Shown: one piece after another, positions 37,901 through 46,311 of the stretch
How the letters are laid out: every line of letters starts with the position of its first letter
Numbering within the stretch: the first letter of the stretch is position 1
Assembly (NCBI GenBank): GCA_002839435.1
Contig: PGYA01000013.1
Location: forward strand, 27,827-91,826
Reading direction: 5' to 3'
DNA length: 64,000 nt
DNA from: Candidatus Riflebacteria bacterium HGW-Riflebacteria-2
GTDB taxonomy: Bacteria; Muiribacteriota; Ozemobacteria; Ozemobacterales; Ozemobacteraceae
The notes under the pieces: model-generated
Told to the model about the DNA's origin: nothing
The model's input: only the letters and a program-made list of their open reading frames with translations
Database searches by the model: none
Made by a program: the position numbers and the translations under genes

Positions 37901-40900
37901 TCTACTTTTTTGGCACAAATATCACTGGCTGGCGCATGAACACCAACGGCTACATGTCTCAGAACACTGTTGTAGCAGGATCTCAATATAGAAACCGGTG
38001 GGCTACTTTTGAATCAGGTGCTGGAGTTTCTGGTGGCAATATGGGCAAGATGATATCGCCTCTCTGGTGCGACCTGTGGCCTGGTGGCGGCGCGCCGCAA
38101 AATGACGGAATATATCGCAACGCTTTTGCCGACCGTGTTGTCTTCACGTGGCGCGCCAATCGCTTTGGTGTGCGCGACGACATTTACATCTTTCAGGCCG
38201 TGCTATATCAAACAAGCGATATCGCTTTTAAATATGACTATCTCAGTACACTTGGTCTGACAGATGGCGGTTCCTACGATATGCCGGTTAACACAGAGAA
38301 TACGGTCGGCATATCAAACTGCGACGGTAACAGATGGCTGATAAACACACCGCTGATAACGGGTATCGGAAAGACCCCAACAGCTTTTTATCAGTGTTCT
38401 GACGCATTTCGCAACAGCTATACCGCCGGCGCACCGCAAGGCGGTGCTGGCTGGGTCGAAGTGGCGCACATCGAGTCGATGATTTTCGATTCGCGAACTG
38501 CCAGCCCGATCTGGCAGAGAATCGAATATGACTGCAGCGTTCCAGCGGGCAACCAGCTGGTTATTTCGACGCGCAGCGGCTCTACCCCGCTTCCCGAAAT
38601 GGGCGGCTGGACGGGCTGGATTGCGACAGCCACGGTTGCTGCCAGCGGCAACACAGCTTTAACCAGCACAGATCGTTATATTCAGTATCGTGTTGGCTTT
38701 GAAAGGAACAATCATGCCGCCGCGCTGGCACAGCTTGAAAGGGTGAGTTTCATACATGGCGGCATCTCTATCGAGGAAATCAAAGGGCCTGAAAGCGTGA
38801 CTCAAGGCCAGACGAATATTCCGGTTACCGTAACCATAAAGAATTTCTACACCAGCCCGGTCGATCTGACGAATCTCGGCCTCAGTTTTTCGCTTGGTTC
38901 ATACACTCAGACACTTGTTGAACCAGCTGTTCCTGGCACCCAAATTACGGCTGGAGGAACAATTACCGCAACATTTTCTGTTAACGTTGCCATCGATTCG
39001 CCGATTGGCACAGCGACGGTCGAAGCCTTTGCCTCGGCCACCTCAGGCATCTACACCTTTGAGGATTCTGATGCGCAGACTCCACATGACTGGTGGGTAA
39101 GAAGCCGAGCGAGATTGAGCATAATCAAGGTCGAAACCGAACCAACCTTTGTCAACAAAGGACAGTCGGATATTCTGGTTAACATGCTGATCGCCAACCT
39201 CGGCGAAACGCCCTATTACTTCAATGGCGCCAGCCTGACGTTTTCGCTTGGCGAATACGTTCCGCAGACTGGTTCCTTGACTACTTACATTCCTCTTGCA
39301 ACAGATGACATCGAGATTCCAGCACTGAGTGAATTCACTGCAATATTCACCGTCACGATTTCTCCAACAAGCGACTCGGGTTTTGTCGCAGTTATTGGCG
39401 GCACAGCCTCGGGCACCGATGTTTTTTCAGGCCTCAACACTGATGACATAACGGCAGATATAACAGATTCTTGGACAATTCAAAACCCTGCTGCGCTGGT
39501 TCTCGAAGAAGTTATCGCATCGGCAACCGTATACCGAGGTCAGACCAATACTCCGGTTCTGTTGCGTGTCTCCAACATGGGCGAAGCTACTGCAATATGG
39601 GAATACTCCGATCTGAACGTGCCTCCTTATTTTGCCACAGGAACTTATGACGCATTTTATAATGTAACGCCATTTGACATTACTTTGCCTGGTTACATGG
39701 AGGCTACTGCGCGCTACGGGGTAGATATCTCGCCGAATACCGCCACCTGTACTGATTCGGTCAACGCCAATGTATATGGATCAGACACGAACTCAGGCAG
39801 TGTTCTGAAGTGGGAAAGTGGCGCCCTGCTGCCAGCGACCTGGACAATCAGAGCTGAAATACTCAATACTTTCAAGGATCCGGCATACGCATTCCCGTCA
39901 GCCAGCTTCAATAAACCAGCAGCTGGCAGCATCATTGTCTATGCACGCGGCCAGAATGTAAATCCTTATGCAGAGTATGTTTTCCGCTGGATAGACCCTT
40001 CAAACAACACTTTGCTGGTGTCTTCGCCAATAACGGCTGATGCCTCCGGAACCATGTATCATCAATTCGACATTACCCCGCTATCAGCCTACGGCGATTA
40101 CAAAGTTCGTATCACTAACCCTACCAATACTATAATAGCGGTCGAAAACGTTTTTGAAGTAACTTCGCCGGCGGTTTTAAGCGGGATATTCGAGCTGCCG
40201 GCACAGGTTTCGGTCGGACAGCCATTTATCGGATCAATGACTTTCATTAACACCGGCGGTGCAAAAATAGAAAGCGGCTATGTCAGTCCGCTCGATCTGA
40301 ATACCGCTTTGCTTGCCAGTCTTGATTCAGGACCAGACCCTGCGGTAATAGACGTAGAGGGCGACAACCAGGCAACCACAACCTACCAGTTTACTGCTCT
40401 GGCTCCCGGCAATTTTTCGGCTTCAGCAACCATCTACGGATTCGACGCCAATGACGGCACATTTCTTATCAGTCCGTCATTTACCAGCACCAACTGCTTG
40501 ATACAGACGGCTCCATCACTGACAACGGTTTCGGTAACAGCGGTGCCAACGGTTGTATACCTTAACCAGAAAAATCTGCGGGTTGAAGTGGTCATTCGTA
40601 ACAACGGCCAGGCCACTGCCGTTCTTGAAGCTGCCAGCCTGACGTTCAATCTCGGGCAGTATCAGCAGGCAATATTATCGCCGGCGTTCCCTTACGAACT
40701 GGCCGGAAACAACACGACAGTAACCATAATTTACGATATCTCAGTGAATCCAGATTCGCCAACAAGTCCGCCTGATGACACATTCTATTCGAATCTACTA
40801 TGGCATGACAAAAACTGGCCGGAAAGTGGCGGATATCTGACTGGAGCTGCGCCAACTGACGGCTGGACAATCAATCCTATCGGGATATTGTTAGCGTCAA

Positions 40901-43900
40901 ACCTTTCGTATACTCCAACTCAAGACGACTTTAACCGTCTGCAGACAGTTTATATAAGATGCTACGGCTTTGCTGCCGGCGCACAATGGTATCGCGTAAG
41001 ACTTTATGATTCCGAAGTTCCCCAGGCAGGTAACAGTCCGTTGGGGTGGGAAAATGTTTCACCACAGCTTGCTGCCGATGCCGACGGTTATATTGACCAT
41101 CTTTACACTATTGAGGCTGCAGATACTCTGGGAACCTGGACAGTTATCATCGACACTGGAAACGGCACCACAGGTGGCCCAAAACAATCCATACAATATT
41201 TCAAGGTGCAGCTGCCAGGGAATCTGCTCGCTTCGCTGACCATTGCGCCAACGGAAGTTTTTGTCGGCGATGAGTTTACTGTTACCATGCTGGCATCAAA
41301 TACAGTTGCCAATGGTTCTACTATCAGCAACGCTTCGCCAACTCTGCTGATTCCTGCCAGCGCGTTTCCGAATTTCGCCGGCAGCGCGACACTGCTTTCC
41401 GGGCCAACACCGGCAAGCGCTACGATCAGAACCGGCAAGACCAAACAGTTTACCTGGACATATCGCGCAGACAGTAACACCGGCATGGTCGGCAGCTTCT
41501 CTTTAACGGTAGACCCCGCTTATTACGCGGCCGGTTACGATTTGAACACAGCCGAGCTGCGCACCTCGAACAAAGCGGTTTCGAACCGGCTCCTGATTTA
41601 TTCACGCGACCTCGGCCTGTCATCTGCCACCATCGATTTTGGCAGCATGGAATGCGGCGACAGCAAGATGATTGGGCCAACCCAGGTCGTCAACCTAGGC
41701 AACTATAATCTTGATGATGTTAAATGGATCACAACAGATCTGAACGGTACAGGGATGCTGAAAATCACCCGTGCCAATCTTAGCATGAGCCCTGAGTTGA
41801 TCGGAGGAATCGCGGCCGGTTCGGCCAGAGATGCCACAGCGACTTTATTCATTCCCTACAACAAGGAAGCCGATGATTATGTTGCAACCATGTCGGTATA
41901 TCAGGACCTGAACGGCAACAATCTCTTCGACCTTGGCGAGCTGTATGACTTTTTTGCGATCAAAGTGACGGTTCCGCCCTGCAAGAGAGTTTTTGCCGTG
42001 CAGGATATTGTTGATCTCGGCGGCTGTAGTATAGGGAAAGACACTTTGCCGGCACCGGTAAATGTCTTCAGTGGCGGCAATATCCCGCTTGATAATGTGC
42101 GCTTCATGGCTCTTCCCGGTGCCACACACACCTTTGTCATAGATGTGAACCCGACGATTTATGGCCCGGTAGCGATGACCGGAAGCTTCGTTGCCAGTGC
42201 CACCGCCCTTAATGTAAATACTGACGGCTATTACATCGCTACCTGGACGGTCTGGGATGACTGGCATAACCCCGGCAGCGTTGATGCTGATGAAGCCAGC
42301 GATACTTTTCAAATTCACATACAGGTCGGAGAGATCAACTATAATGTGGTGCCCGCGCTAGTCAATGCCGGAACCATAGAGCCATCTCAGGTAATCAGCG
42401 GCATTGCGGTTACACTTAACAACCTTGGCACCCTGCCACTCGTCAAACTCAAATTTGACCCGCAACCGCTTGTCAATGCGACCCTTGACGTCATCGGCAG
42501 CGATTCTATAGCAATCGACGGTGCACTGCCCACCCTTGTAGATGTCGGCGGTAACGCCGGCATAGACCTGATTATCTTTGCTCCAGCGGGCATGGCAGTC
42601 GGCACTTACACTGCTCCCCAATACTTTTATTACGATGATAATCTCAACAATGCCTGGGATACAGGCGAGTTCCGAGCTTCATTCGACCTGCAGGTCGAAG
42701 TGCTGCCCGTGGCCAAAGTGCAGGTTCTGACGTCAACTGTAGGCCTCGGTGGCATTTCGCGTGGAACTTCTAAGGTAGTGAGTTTTAACTGCCGCAACAC
42801 AGGAAATATACCGCTGACCGATCTCAGATGGGAAAAAGTGCTGCTGCTGGCGGCAACTGATACGATTCCTGCCGGCAACGCCAGCTTTCCGCCGTCTGAG
42901 CTTTTCAGCGTACCGGCCGGGCAGTTTTTTACCAGAGAGATAATGGTAACCGTGCCACCTGCAGCGACTTTTGGAATCTACAACAGTATTCCCGGCCATT
43001 TCTGGCTCTATGCCGACATGCCGCCAACAAATAACGGCCTGAGAGACGCAATCGAGGCGCAGGCCAATTTTATGGTCAACTGCGAAGTCGGCGAACTGAA
43101 AGTGCAGATTGACAACGCGTCTCTGAGCTCAACCGGCGGCCCGAACGCCCTGTCATCTCCGGCAACATTTGACACTCGCAATATCGGCTCGCTCAATCTG
43201 GCAAACCTTAAAGCGACCGCTACAGTACTGATTCCAAGCGTTCCCGGACCGATAAATATTCCTGCTTCAGCTAACGTGATTAACTCAGCCAGCATTGGCG
43301 CCCTTAATGTCGGGCAGTTCAAACAATCGACATGGCGGGTGAACGTTCCGCCCAATGCCTCGGCTGCCACCTACATTGGCACTCTTACCGTCTGGGAAGA
43401 CGCCAACGGCAATGGCCTCAACGAAAGCGCCGAAGCTTCGGCCACAGTGCCGATAGAACTTATAGTAACCTCGACCCGGGCTATTGATGTAACAACCACT
43501 TTGCTCGACCTGCAGTATGTTGGGAGAAACAGTTCGAAGAGCGGAACATTTGAGATCCGCAACGTTGGCAACATTGACCTGACAAGTCTGCTGTCGCAGA
43601 AAACTCCTCTCATATTCGGTGCCAGCAACATTCCTGTCGGCAACATAACCTTTCTGCTGCCATCCAACAGTCTTGCCGTGGGTGCCGCAATGACCGCCAC
43701 AGTCACTGTCTCTATCGGCCCGGTACAGGCTGCCTATACCTATAACGGCATGCAAACTATTTTTGAAGATCATCTGGCTCCTGTCGGCAGCTGGAGCGCC
43801 GGAGAAGCTTCTGACACTTTCCAGTTGCGTATCAGCGTTGGTGAAAAGAGCCTGTATGTCAGCAATCCTGCCAATCCTCCGCTTAATTTCGGGCCACGCG

Positions 43901-45150
43901 CGGTTAATGCAAATTATACAGCCAACGTGACCGTATACAATTCGTCGCCGATTCCTTTGCCGATGCTGGACTGGCAGGTGAGCGCATTGACCGGCAGCAG
44001 CTACACTTTTCCGGTAGCCAGCCTGACATTTACTCCGAGTGCGCCACAATCAATCGGAGCCACACCAGCCAATTACACATGGCAGGCCAATCTGCAGATC
44101 GGGCAATTCGTGCCTCCCGGCAATTACATTGCTACCGCCACGGTCTTTGATGACGAAACCTCTTACAACGGCAGCCCAGATGCAACAGAAGCGTCTGCTA
44201 CCATCAACGTTCTGCTGACAGTTAACGCGACACATTCGCTGATGATAGTCGATTCAGCACTGTATACAGAACTGAATATCGTCGATTTCGGCACTATTGC
44301 GCAGGGTGAACCCAAATCACTCGATATTACCTTTCAAAACACCGGTAATGTCGAGCTGAGCAACTATTCATGGATTTTCAGCGACATCAATCATAGCACT
44401 CTGCCCGGCCAGATGATCGATGCATCGCAGATATCTTACGCCCTGGCAACGCCGGTTGCTCCAGGAGCCTACGGCACTATCGAGGTAACTATAGATGTTC
44501 CGGCGGGACAGGCGGTTGGCACTTATGGCCCGACTGGCGGCCAGAGCCTGTTCGCCGCCACACCGGCGGCGGCTTCTGATGACTGCGAATTTCAATGTGA
44601 GATAACGCCTTCCAGCAGCGCATTCTTCGAAATGGCCGAGGGCTCGGTTTATCAGGAAGTTGCGACCAGCACGTTTGCGGCCGCAGCACCCGCCAACCTC
44701 TATTTTCTTTCGGCCTGGGTGTGTCCGGGCAGTGGCAGTGCTGATCTGGCCATAGTTCAATATGACGTCGACGGCAAGGCTGTTGCAACGGCAGCAGTCA
44801 GAATCACGCCCGATGGCAATGTTCTTGCCATGGATTCACCTGGTTTTACAATAAAGCATCGTGGTGTCTCCAACAGGATTCCAATTGATATGCATGGTGA
44901 AAGCTTCTCTTATATCAGAGTGTATCTGGGGTTCGATCTGACTTTTGATCCGACCGTGGCAAGCCACACCACGATCAATCTGCAAAACAGCAGCGCCGAT
45001 TCACCGCGATCAGTATGGTTCGATGGCATTCAGCTCGAAAAAGGCGATCCGGGCCAGACCAGACCGGTAGCCTACCATGACCGGGCAACGATCCACTCTC
45101 CGAACCGTAAATCGACAATGGAAGGCCGGCACAAATACTATGAATGGTGA
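34933..45150 (+). CDS. Giant secreted multi-repeat surface protein
   Basis: 3405 residues from ATG 34933, chosen over an open GTG 39 bases upstream because AAGGG precedes it. A signal peptide ends near VYA (about residue 37). Then come a CBM-like domain, FN3-like repeats (five ~100-residue copies), a DUF2341-like block near 37.5-37.7 kb with a lectin/NIDO-like stretch, CARDB-type Ig repeats (about 38.7-41 kb), eight ~125-residue Ig-like copies (41.6-44.6 kb), and a C-terminal binding-like domain. There is no visible LPxTG, autotransporter barrel or PEP-CTERM anchor. It is followed closely by TadE, TadE and TadG-like genes, suggesting pilus-linked adhesin function. Confidence 0.88.
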   Translation: MNGSYSSRRSPVGPAWFKPVIFLALLLVVATTGNVYALNHLTNSEFDTNLASWTTVQRQNATVPINSTPTANMSDNDWFSLAGEGCFYVFRNSNSNGTHNAFLSQSFSTPEDPTNIRVGFDHRERYQTINTYRLHASIRNAGGTFPNETIASTFFDETAPNPAHTGAWIRDSYDITLPANSNYIYRVFYHFVRVRDNTTGVYVDNLRIDFSPTGLGGGVNGTSNELSWNTSTTPATDVSLRGTNPYRLYWGTTSGTYTNSSLVTTNNFSHTPPAGSVVYYVVTDFDSNDVESPYSVEWPIIRQTVRDGSGADVDTIIGNDVAMNWAHVAVTGFTRTGYQVALGSTPGGSDVAGWVDLAAADTSYTFAGAALTNGNTYYTSVRMVTDRGTLNYSASDGFVSINLDVRDGSAADVDTTTSLTDADMNWGPAPFPVGRYDVALGTTPGGTDIVGWTNVNLLTSHSFSSLSLSNGASYYCSVRAYDPGMTEIGVFFSDGFAPILSSAIDVWDGPDPGVDVDDIFSLSSVDLNWQAAGFPVVRYEAALGTTPGDSDVIGWTDMGVLTSGTLNGSLATSTTYFCSVRIVHAMGTLPASSSDGFVCRKFEVRDGLSADIDYTFAADTLQANWDAVTVPLLRYDAAVGTTPGGTDVVGWTSAGTATNITFSGLAPLAGLPTIYYVSVRIISPGGVPIATNYSNGIYRIIVVDMTVRDGLNPDIEYSYFEDRAEMNWDHPAVGIIRYEVALGTSKFSDNIHPFIDVGHARQAALTGLSLASGTRYFATVRGISAIGEVEAFGSSDGFIACRDQVLTDTAAQTYFHNARVLRMIDTTTDPGLIQPRTFSANGGGTQTWARHLAVDIEEPGVTERINAPCRIQLAGLTNVVANAIRVADDQGNEVPRHVLASTANSMDLVFLVNIAKSETRTYWIYWDNATAGYPGAYGFTDTATNLSFSQWTPYYSRKNMPPGNENVTLGGALSNGDDVYVALWNLPWNFYFFGTNITGWRMNTNGYMSQNTVVAGSQYRNRWATFESGAGVSGGNMGKMISPLWCDLWPGGGAPQNDGIYRNAFADRVVFTWRANRFGVRDDIYIFQAVLYQTSDIAFKYDYLSTLGLTDGGSYDMPVNTENTVGISNCDGNRWLINTPLITGIGKTPTAFYQCSDAFRNSYTAGAPQGGAGWVEVAHIESMIFDSRTASPIWQRIEYDCSVPAGNQLVISTRSGSTPLPEMGGWTGWIATATVAASGNTALTSTDRYIQYRVGFERNNHAAALAQLERVSFIHGGISIEEIKGPESVTQGQTNIPVTVTIKNFYTSPVDLTNLGLSFSLGSYTQTLVEPAVPGTQITAGGTITATFSVNVAIDSPIGTATVEAFASATSGIYTFEDSDAQTPHDWWVRSRARLSIIKVETEPTFVNKGQSDILVNMLIANLGETPYYFNGASLTFSLGEYVPQTGSLTTYIPLATDDIEIPALSEFTAIFTVTISPTSDSGFVAVIGGTASGTDVFSGLNTDDITADITDSWTIQNPAALVLEEVIASATVYRGQTNTPVLLRVSNMGEATAIWEYSDLNVPPYFATGTYDAFYNVTPFDITLPGYMEATARYGVDISPNTATCTDSVNANVYGSDTNSGSVLKWESGALLPATWTIRAEILNTFKDPAYAFPSASFNKPAAGSIIVYARGQNVNPYAEYVFRWIDPSNNTLLVSSPITADASGTMYHQFDITPLSAYGDYKVRITNPTNTIIAVENVFEVTSPAVLSGIFELPAQVSVGQPFIGSMTFINTGGAKIESGYVSPLDLNTALLASLDSGPDPAVIDVEGDNQATTTYQFTALAPGNFSASATIYGFDANDGTFLISPSFTSTNCLIQTAPSLTTVSVTAVPTVVYLNQKNLRVEVVIRNNGQATAVLEAASLTFNLGQYQQAILSPAFPYELAGNNTTVTIIYDISVNPDSPTSPPDDTFYSNLLWHDKNWPESGGYLTGAAPTDGWTINPIGILLASNLSYTPTQDDFNRLQTVYIRCYGFAAGAQWYRVRLYDSEVPQAGNSPLGWENVSPQLAADADGYIDHLYTIEAADTLGTWTVIIDTGNGTTGGPKQSIQYFKVQLPGNLLASLTIAPTEVFVGDEFTVTMLASNTVANGSTISNASPTLLIPASAFPNFAGSATLLSGPTPASATIRTGKTKQFTWTYRADSNTGMVGSFSLTVDPAYYAAGYDLNTAELRTSNKAVSNRLLIYSRDLGLSSATIDFGSMECGDSKMIGPTQVVNLGNYNLDDVKWITTDLNGTGMLKITRANLSMSPELIGGIAAGSARDATATLFIPYNKEADDYVATMSVYQDLNGNNLFDLGELYDFFAIKVTVPPCKRVFAVQDIVDLGGCSIGKDTLPAPVNVFSGGNIPLDNVRFMALPGATHTFVIDVNPTIYGPVAMTGSFVASATALNVNTDGYYIATWTVWDDWHNPGSVDADEASDTFQIHIQVGEINYNVVPALVNAGTIEPSQVISGIAVTLNNLGTLPLVKLKFDPQPLVNATLDVIGSDSIAIDGALPTLVDVGGNAGIDLIIFAPAGMAVGTYTAPQYFYYDDNLNNAWDTGEFRASFDLQVEVLPVAKVQVLTSTVGLGGISRGTSKVVSFNCRNTGNIPLTDLRWEKVLLLAATDTIPAGNASFPPSELFSVPAGQFFTREIMVTVPPAATFGIYNSIPGHFWLYADMPPTNNGLRDAIEAQANFMVNCEVGELKVQIDNASLSSTGGPNALSSPATFDTRNIGSLNLANLKATATVLIPSVPGPINIPASANVINSASIGALNVGQFKQSTWRVNVPPNASAATYIGTLTVWEDANGNGLNESAEASATVPIELIVTSTRAIDVTTTLLDLQYVGRNSSKSGTFEIRNVGNIDLTSLLSQKTPLIFGASNIPVGNITFLLPSNSLAVGAAMTATVTVSIGPVQAAYTYNGMQTIFEDHLAPVGSWSAGEASDTFQLRISVGEKSLYVSNPANPPLNFGPRAVNANYTANVTVYNSSPIPLPMLDWQVSALTGSSYTFPVASLTFTPSAPQSIGATPANYTWQANLQIGQFVPPGNYIATATVFDDETSYNGSPDATEASATINVLLTVNATHSLMIVDSALYTELNIVDFGTIAQGEPKSLDITFQNTGNVELSNYSWIFSDINHSTLPGQMIDASQISYALATPVAPGAYGTIEVTIDVPAGQAVGTYGPTGGQSLFAATPAAASDDCEFQCEITPSSSAFFEMAEGSVYQEVATSTFAAAAPANLYFLSAWVCPGSGSADLAIVQYDVDGKAVATAAVRITPDGNVLAMDSPGFTIKHRGVSNRIPIDMHGESFSYIRVYLGFDLTFDPTVASHTTINLQNSSADSPRSVWFDGIQLEKGDPGQTRPVAYHDRATIHSPNRKSTMEGRHKYYEW
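35844..37340 (+). repeat. Five tandem ~300-bp repeats coding FN3-like domains
   Basis: Copies begin near 35844, 36144, 36448, 36742 and 37051. Each starts VRDG-x-x-x-D-V/I-D (one is VWDG), has a conserved core close to ALGTTPGGTDVVGWT, and ends with a Tyr-x-x-VR strand. Copies are diverged rather than identical, so this is an old repeat array. Confidence 0.85.
41611..44610 (+). repeat. Eight tandem ~375-bp repeats coding Ig-like domains with DxDxNG-type loops
   Basis: Each copy runs D-L-G-x-I/C...N-x-G-N-I-P-L-x-x-L-x-W ... G-x-Y-x-A-x-x-x-V ... E-A-S-D-x-F-x-I. Seven of the eight carry an acidic loop such as YQDLNGNNLFDLGEL or WEDANGNGLNESAEA, close to an EF-hand/dockerin calcium loop; the eighth copy lacks it. 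Confidence 0.8.
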
Positions 45151-45308
45151 CTGTACCGCCCAACATCAAAAAATTCAGGTTTGTTCAGGTGATAGGCCTT
45201 CTTATGCAAGCCTGCGGCTTTTTCACCTCAGCGTCCACATCTGCCATGCCTATCTGTGAGGCAAATCAGCCTCGGATATTAGCAAAATCGCTGTACATAA
45301 GCAATTTT

Positions 45309-45343
45309 TTGACGGAACAATTCTTGCTAGGTAATTATATAAT
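45309..45343 (+). promoter_or_regulatory. Probable promoter of the TadE operon
   Basis: TTGACG at 45309-45314 and TATAAT at 45338-45343 (23-base spacing), or TAATTA after 17 bases. A short leader then leads into AGGAG and the ATG at 45363. It would let the tad genes be expressed apart from the giant gene. Confidence 0.4.
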
Positions 45344-45362
45344 ACAATATAGGAGATCACCG

Positions 45363-45803
45363 ATGTCCAGGAAAAAAGGTCAGGCAATTGTAGAAATGGC
45401 ACTGCTGTTTCCGTTTTTTCTTCTGATAATTGTTGGCGGCCTGATTGACTTTGGCTTTGCCTTCTTTAATGCAATTACGCTGCAGCAAATTGCCAATGAT
45501 TCGGCCCAATATGCAGCCGAAAACCGGATAACCTCAAAAGAGGAAATCGAAGCTCACATTGCTAAGCTAAAACCGGGCTGGTGGAAAAACGACATAGACT
45601 TCAGCGGCCCCGAACCATTAGATCTGACAAGTGGCGGAACGGTTATAAGAATACCTGTAAGCTATGAATCGCCCGCCTACACCCCGTTTTATCAAACAAT
45701 GCTCTCAGGCATCAAAGGTTCGCCAAGCATCAAATTGGCGGCACTCGCTTCCTACAAGATCCCTCAGCATGTTTATACCAAACTTCCAGGAAACAAACCA
45801 TGA
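45363..45803 (+). CDS. TadE-family pilus assembly protein
   Basis: About 146 residues from ATG 45363, with AGGAG six bases upstream; an open frame starting earlier is rejected because a promoter and ribosome site lie here. It begins with the TadE pattern KKGQAIVEMALLFPFFLLIIVGGLIDFG. TadE/TadF are pseudopilins of the Flp/Tad pilus. First of three pseudopilin-like genes. Confidence 0.9.
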   Translation: MSRKKGQAIVEMALLFPFFLLIIVGGLIDFGFAFFNAITLQQIANDSAQYAAENRITSKEEIEAHIAKLKPGWWKNDIDFSGPEPLDLTSGGTVIRIPVSYESPAYTPFYQTMLSGIKGSPSIKLAALASYKIPQHVYTKLPGNKP

Positions 45804-46270
45804 ATATACCAGCGAAATCCCGAGGTCAAGCCACGGTTGAGATGGCACTGGTTCTTCCGATCTTCATATTTGTGATCGTCGGCATTTTTGACTTTGGTCG
45901 AACGATGCACAGCTGGTCAACCCTCAATTATCAATGCCTCAAAGCTGCCAGGGCGGCGACGAAAAGAATCAGCCCATTGATTGCAAGAAACCTTTATACC
46001 CCCGAGACACACCTTCAACTTGGGGTAGAAGGCGAAGAGAATGTATATAGCGTGCGCAGCGAATTCTGGCGATACAGATCGCCAGTCATGCCGGTTGAGA
46101 ACTACGAAAATCTGTCATTTACAGGCGTAGGCACCGACACCAAAAATGTCACAATTTCTGCCTCCTACAAAGTGTCCCTGATGACCCCCTTTATGGGTTC
46201 GCTGGTCGGCGGCTCGAACAAAGACGGAACCATCACTATCAGCGCTTCTGTTACTGTAGAAAAAGAATAA
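45800..46270 (+). CDS. Second TadE-family protein
   Basis: 156 residues. RGQATVEMALVLPIFIFVIVG followed by FDFGRTMHSW is the TadE pattern. The ATG overlaps the stop of the preceding TadE gene (ATGA). A TadE/TadF-like pair followed by a TadG-like gene is standard Tad order. Confidence 0.9.
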   Translation: MNIPAKSRGQATVEMALVLPIFIFVIVGIFDFGRTMHSWSTLNYQCLKAARAATKRISPLIARNLYTPETHLQLGVEGEENVYSVRSEFWRYRSPVMPVENYENLSFTGVGTDTKNVTISASYKVSLMTPFMGSLVGGSNKDGTITISASVTVEKE

Positions 46271-46311
46271 AATCTCTTAAAAAGAACAAGTCGGTTGGTT
46301 TGGAGACTATT

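Noticed and set aside
41611-44610. Regular repeats suggesting a CRISPR array
   Set aside because: The repeat unit is ~375 bases, diverged at DNA level and codes for Ig-like domains; there are no short identical repeats with spacers.
35152-44788. Many open frames on both strands inside the giant repeat gene
   Set aside because: They lie entirely within one long, strongly biased coding frame with repeats and no ribosome sites; they are shadows.
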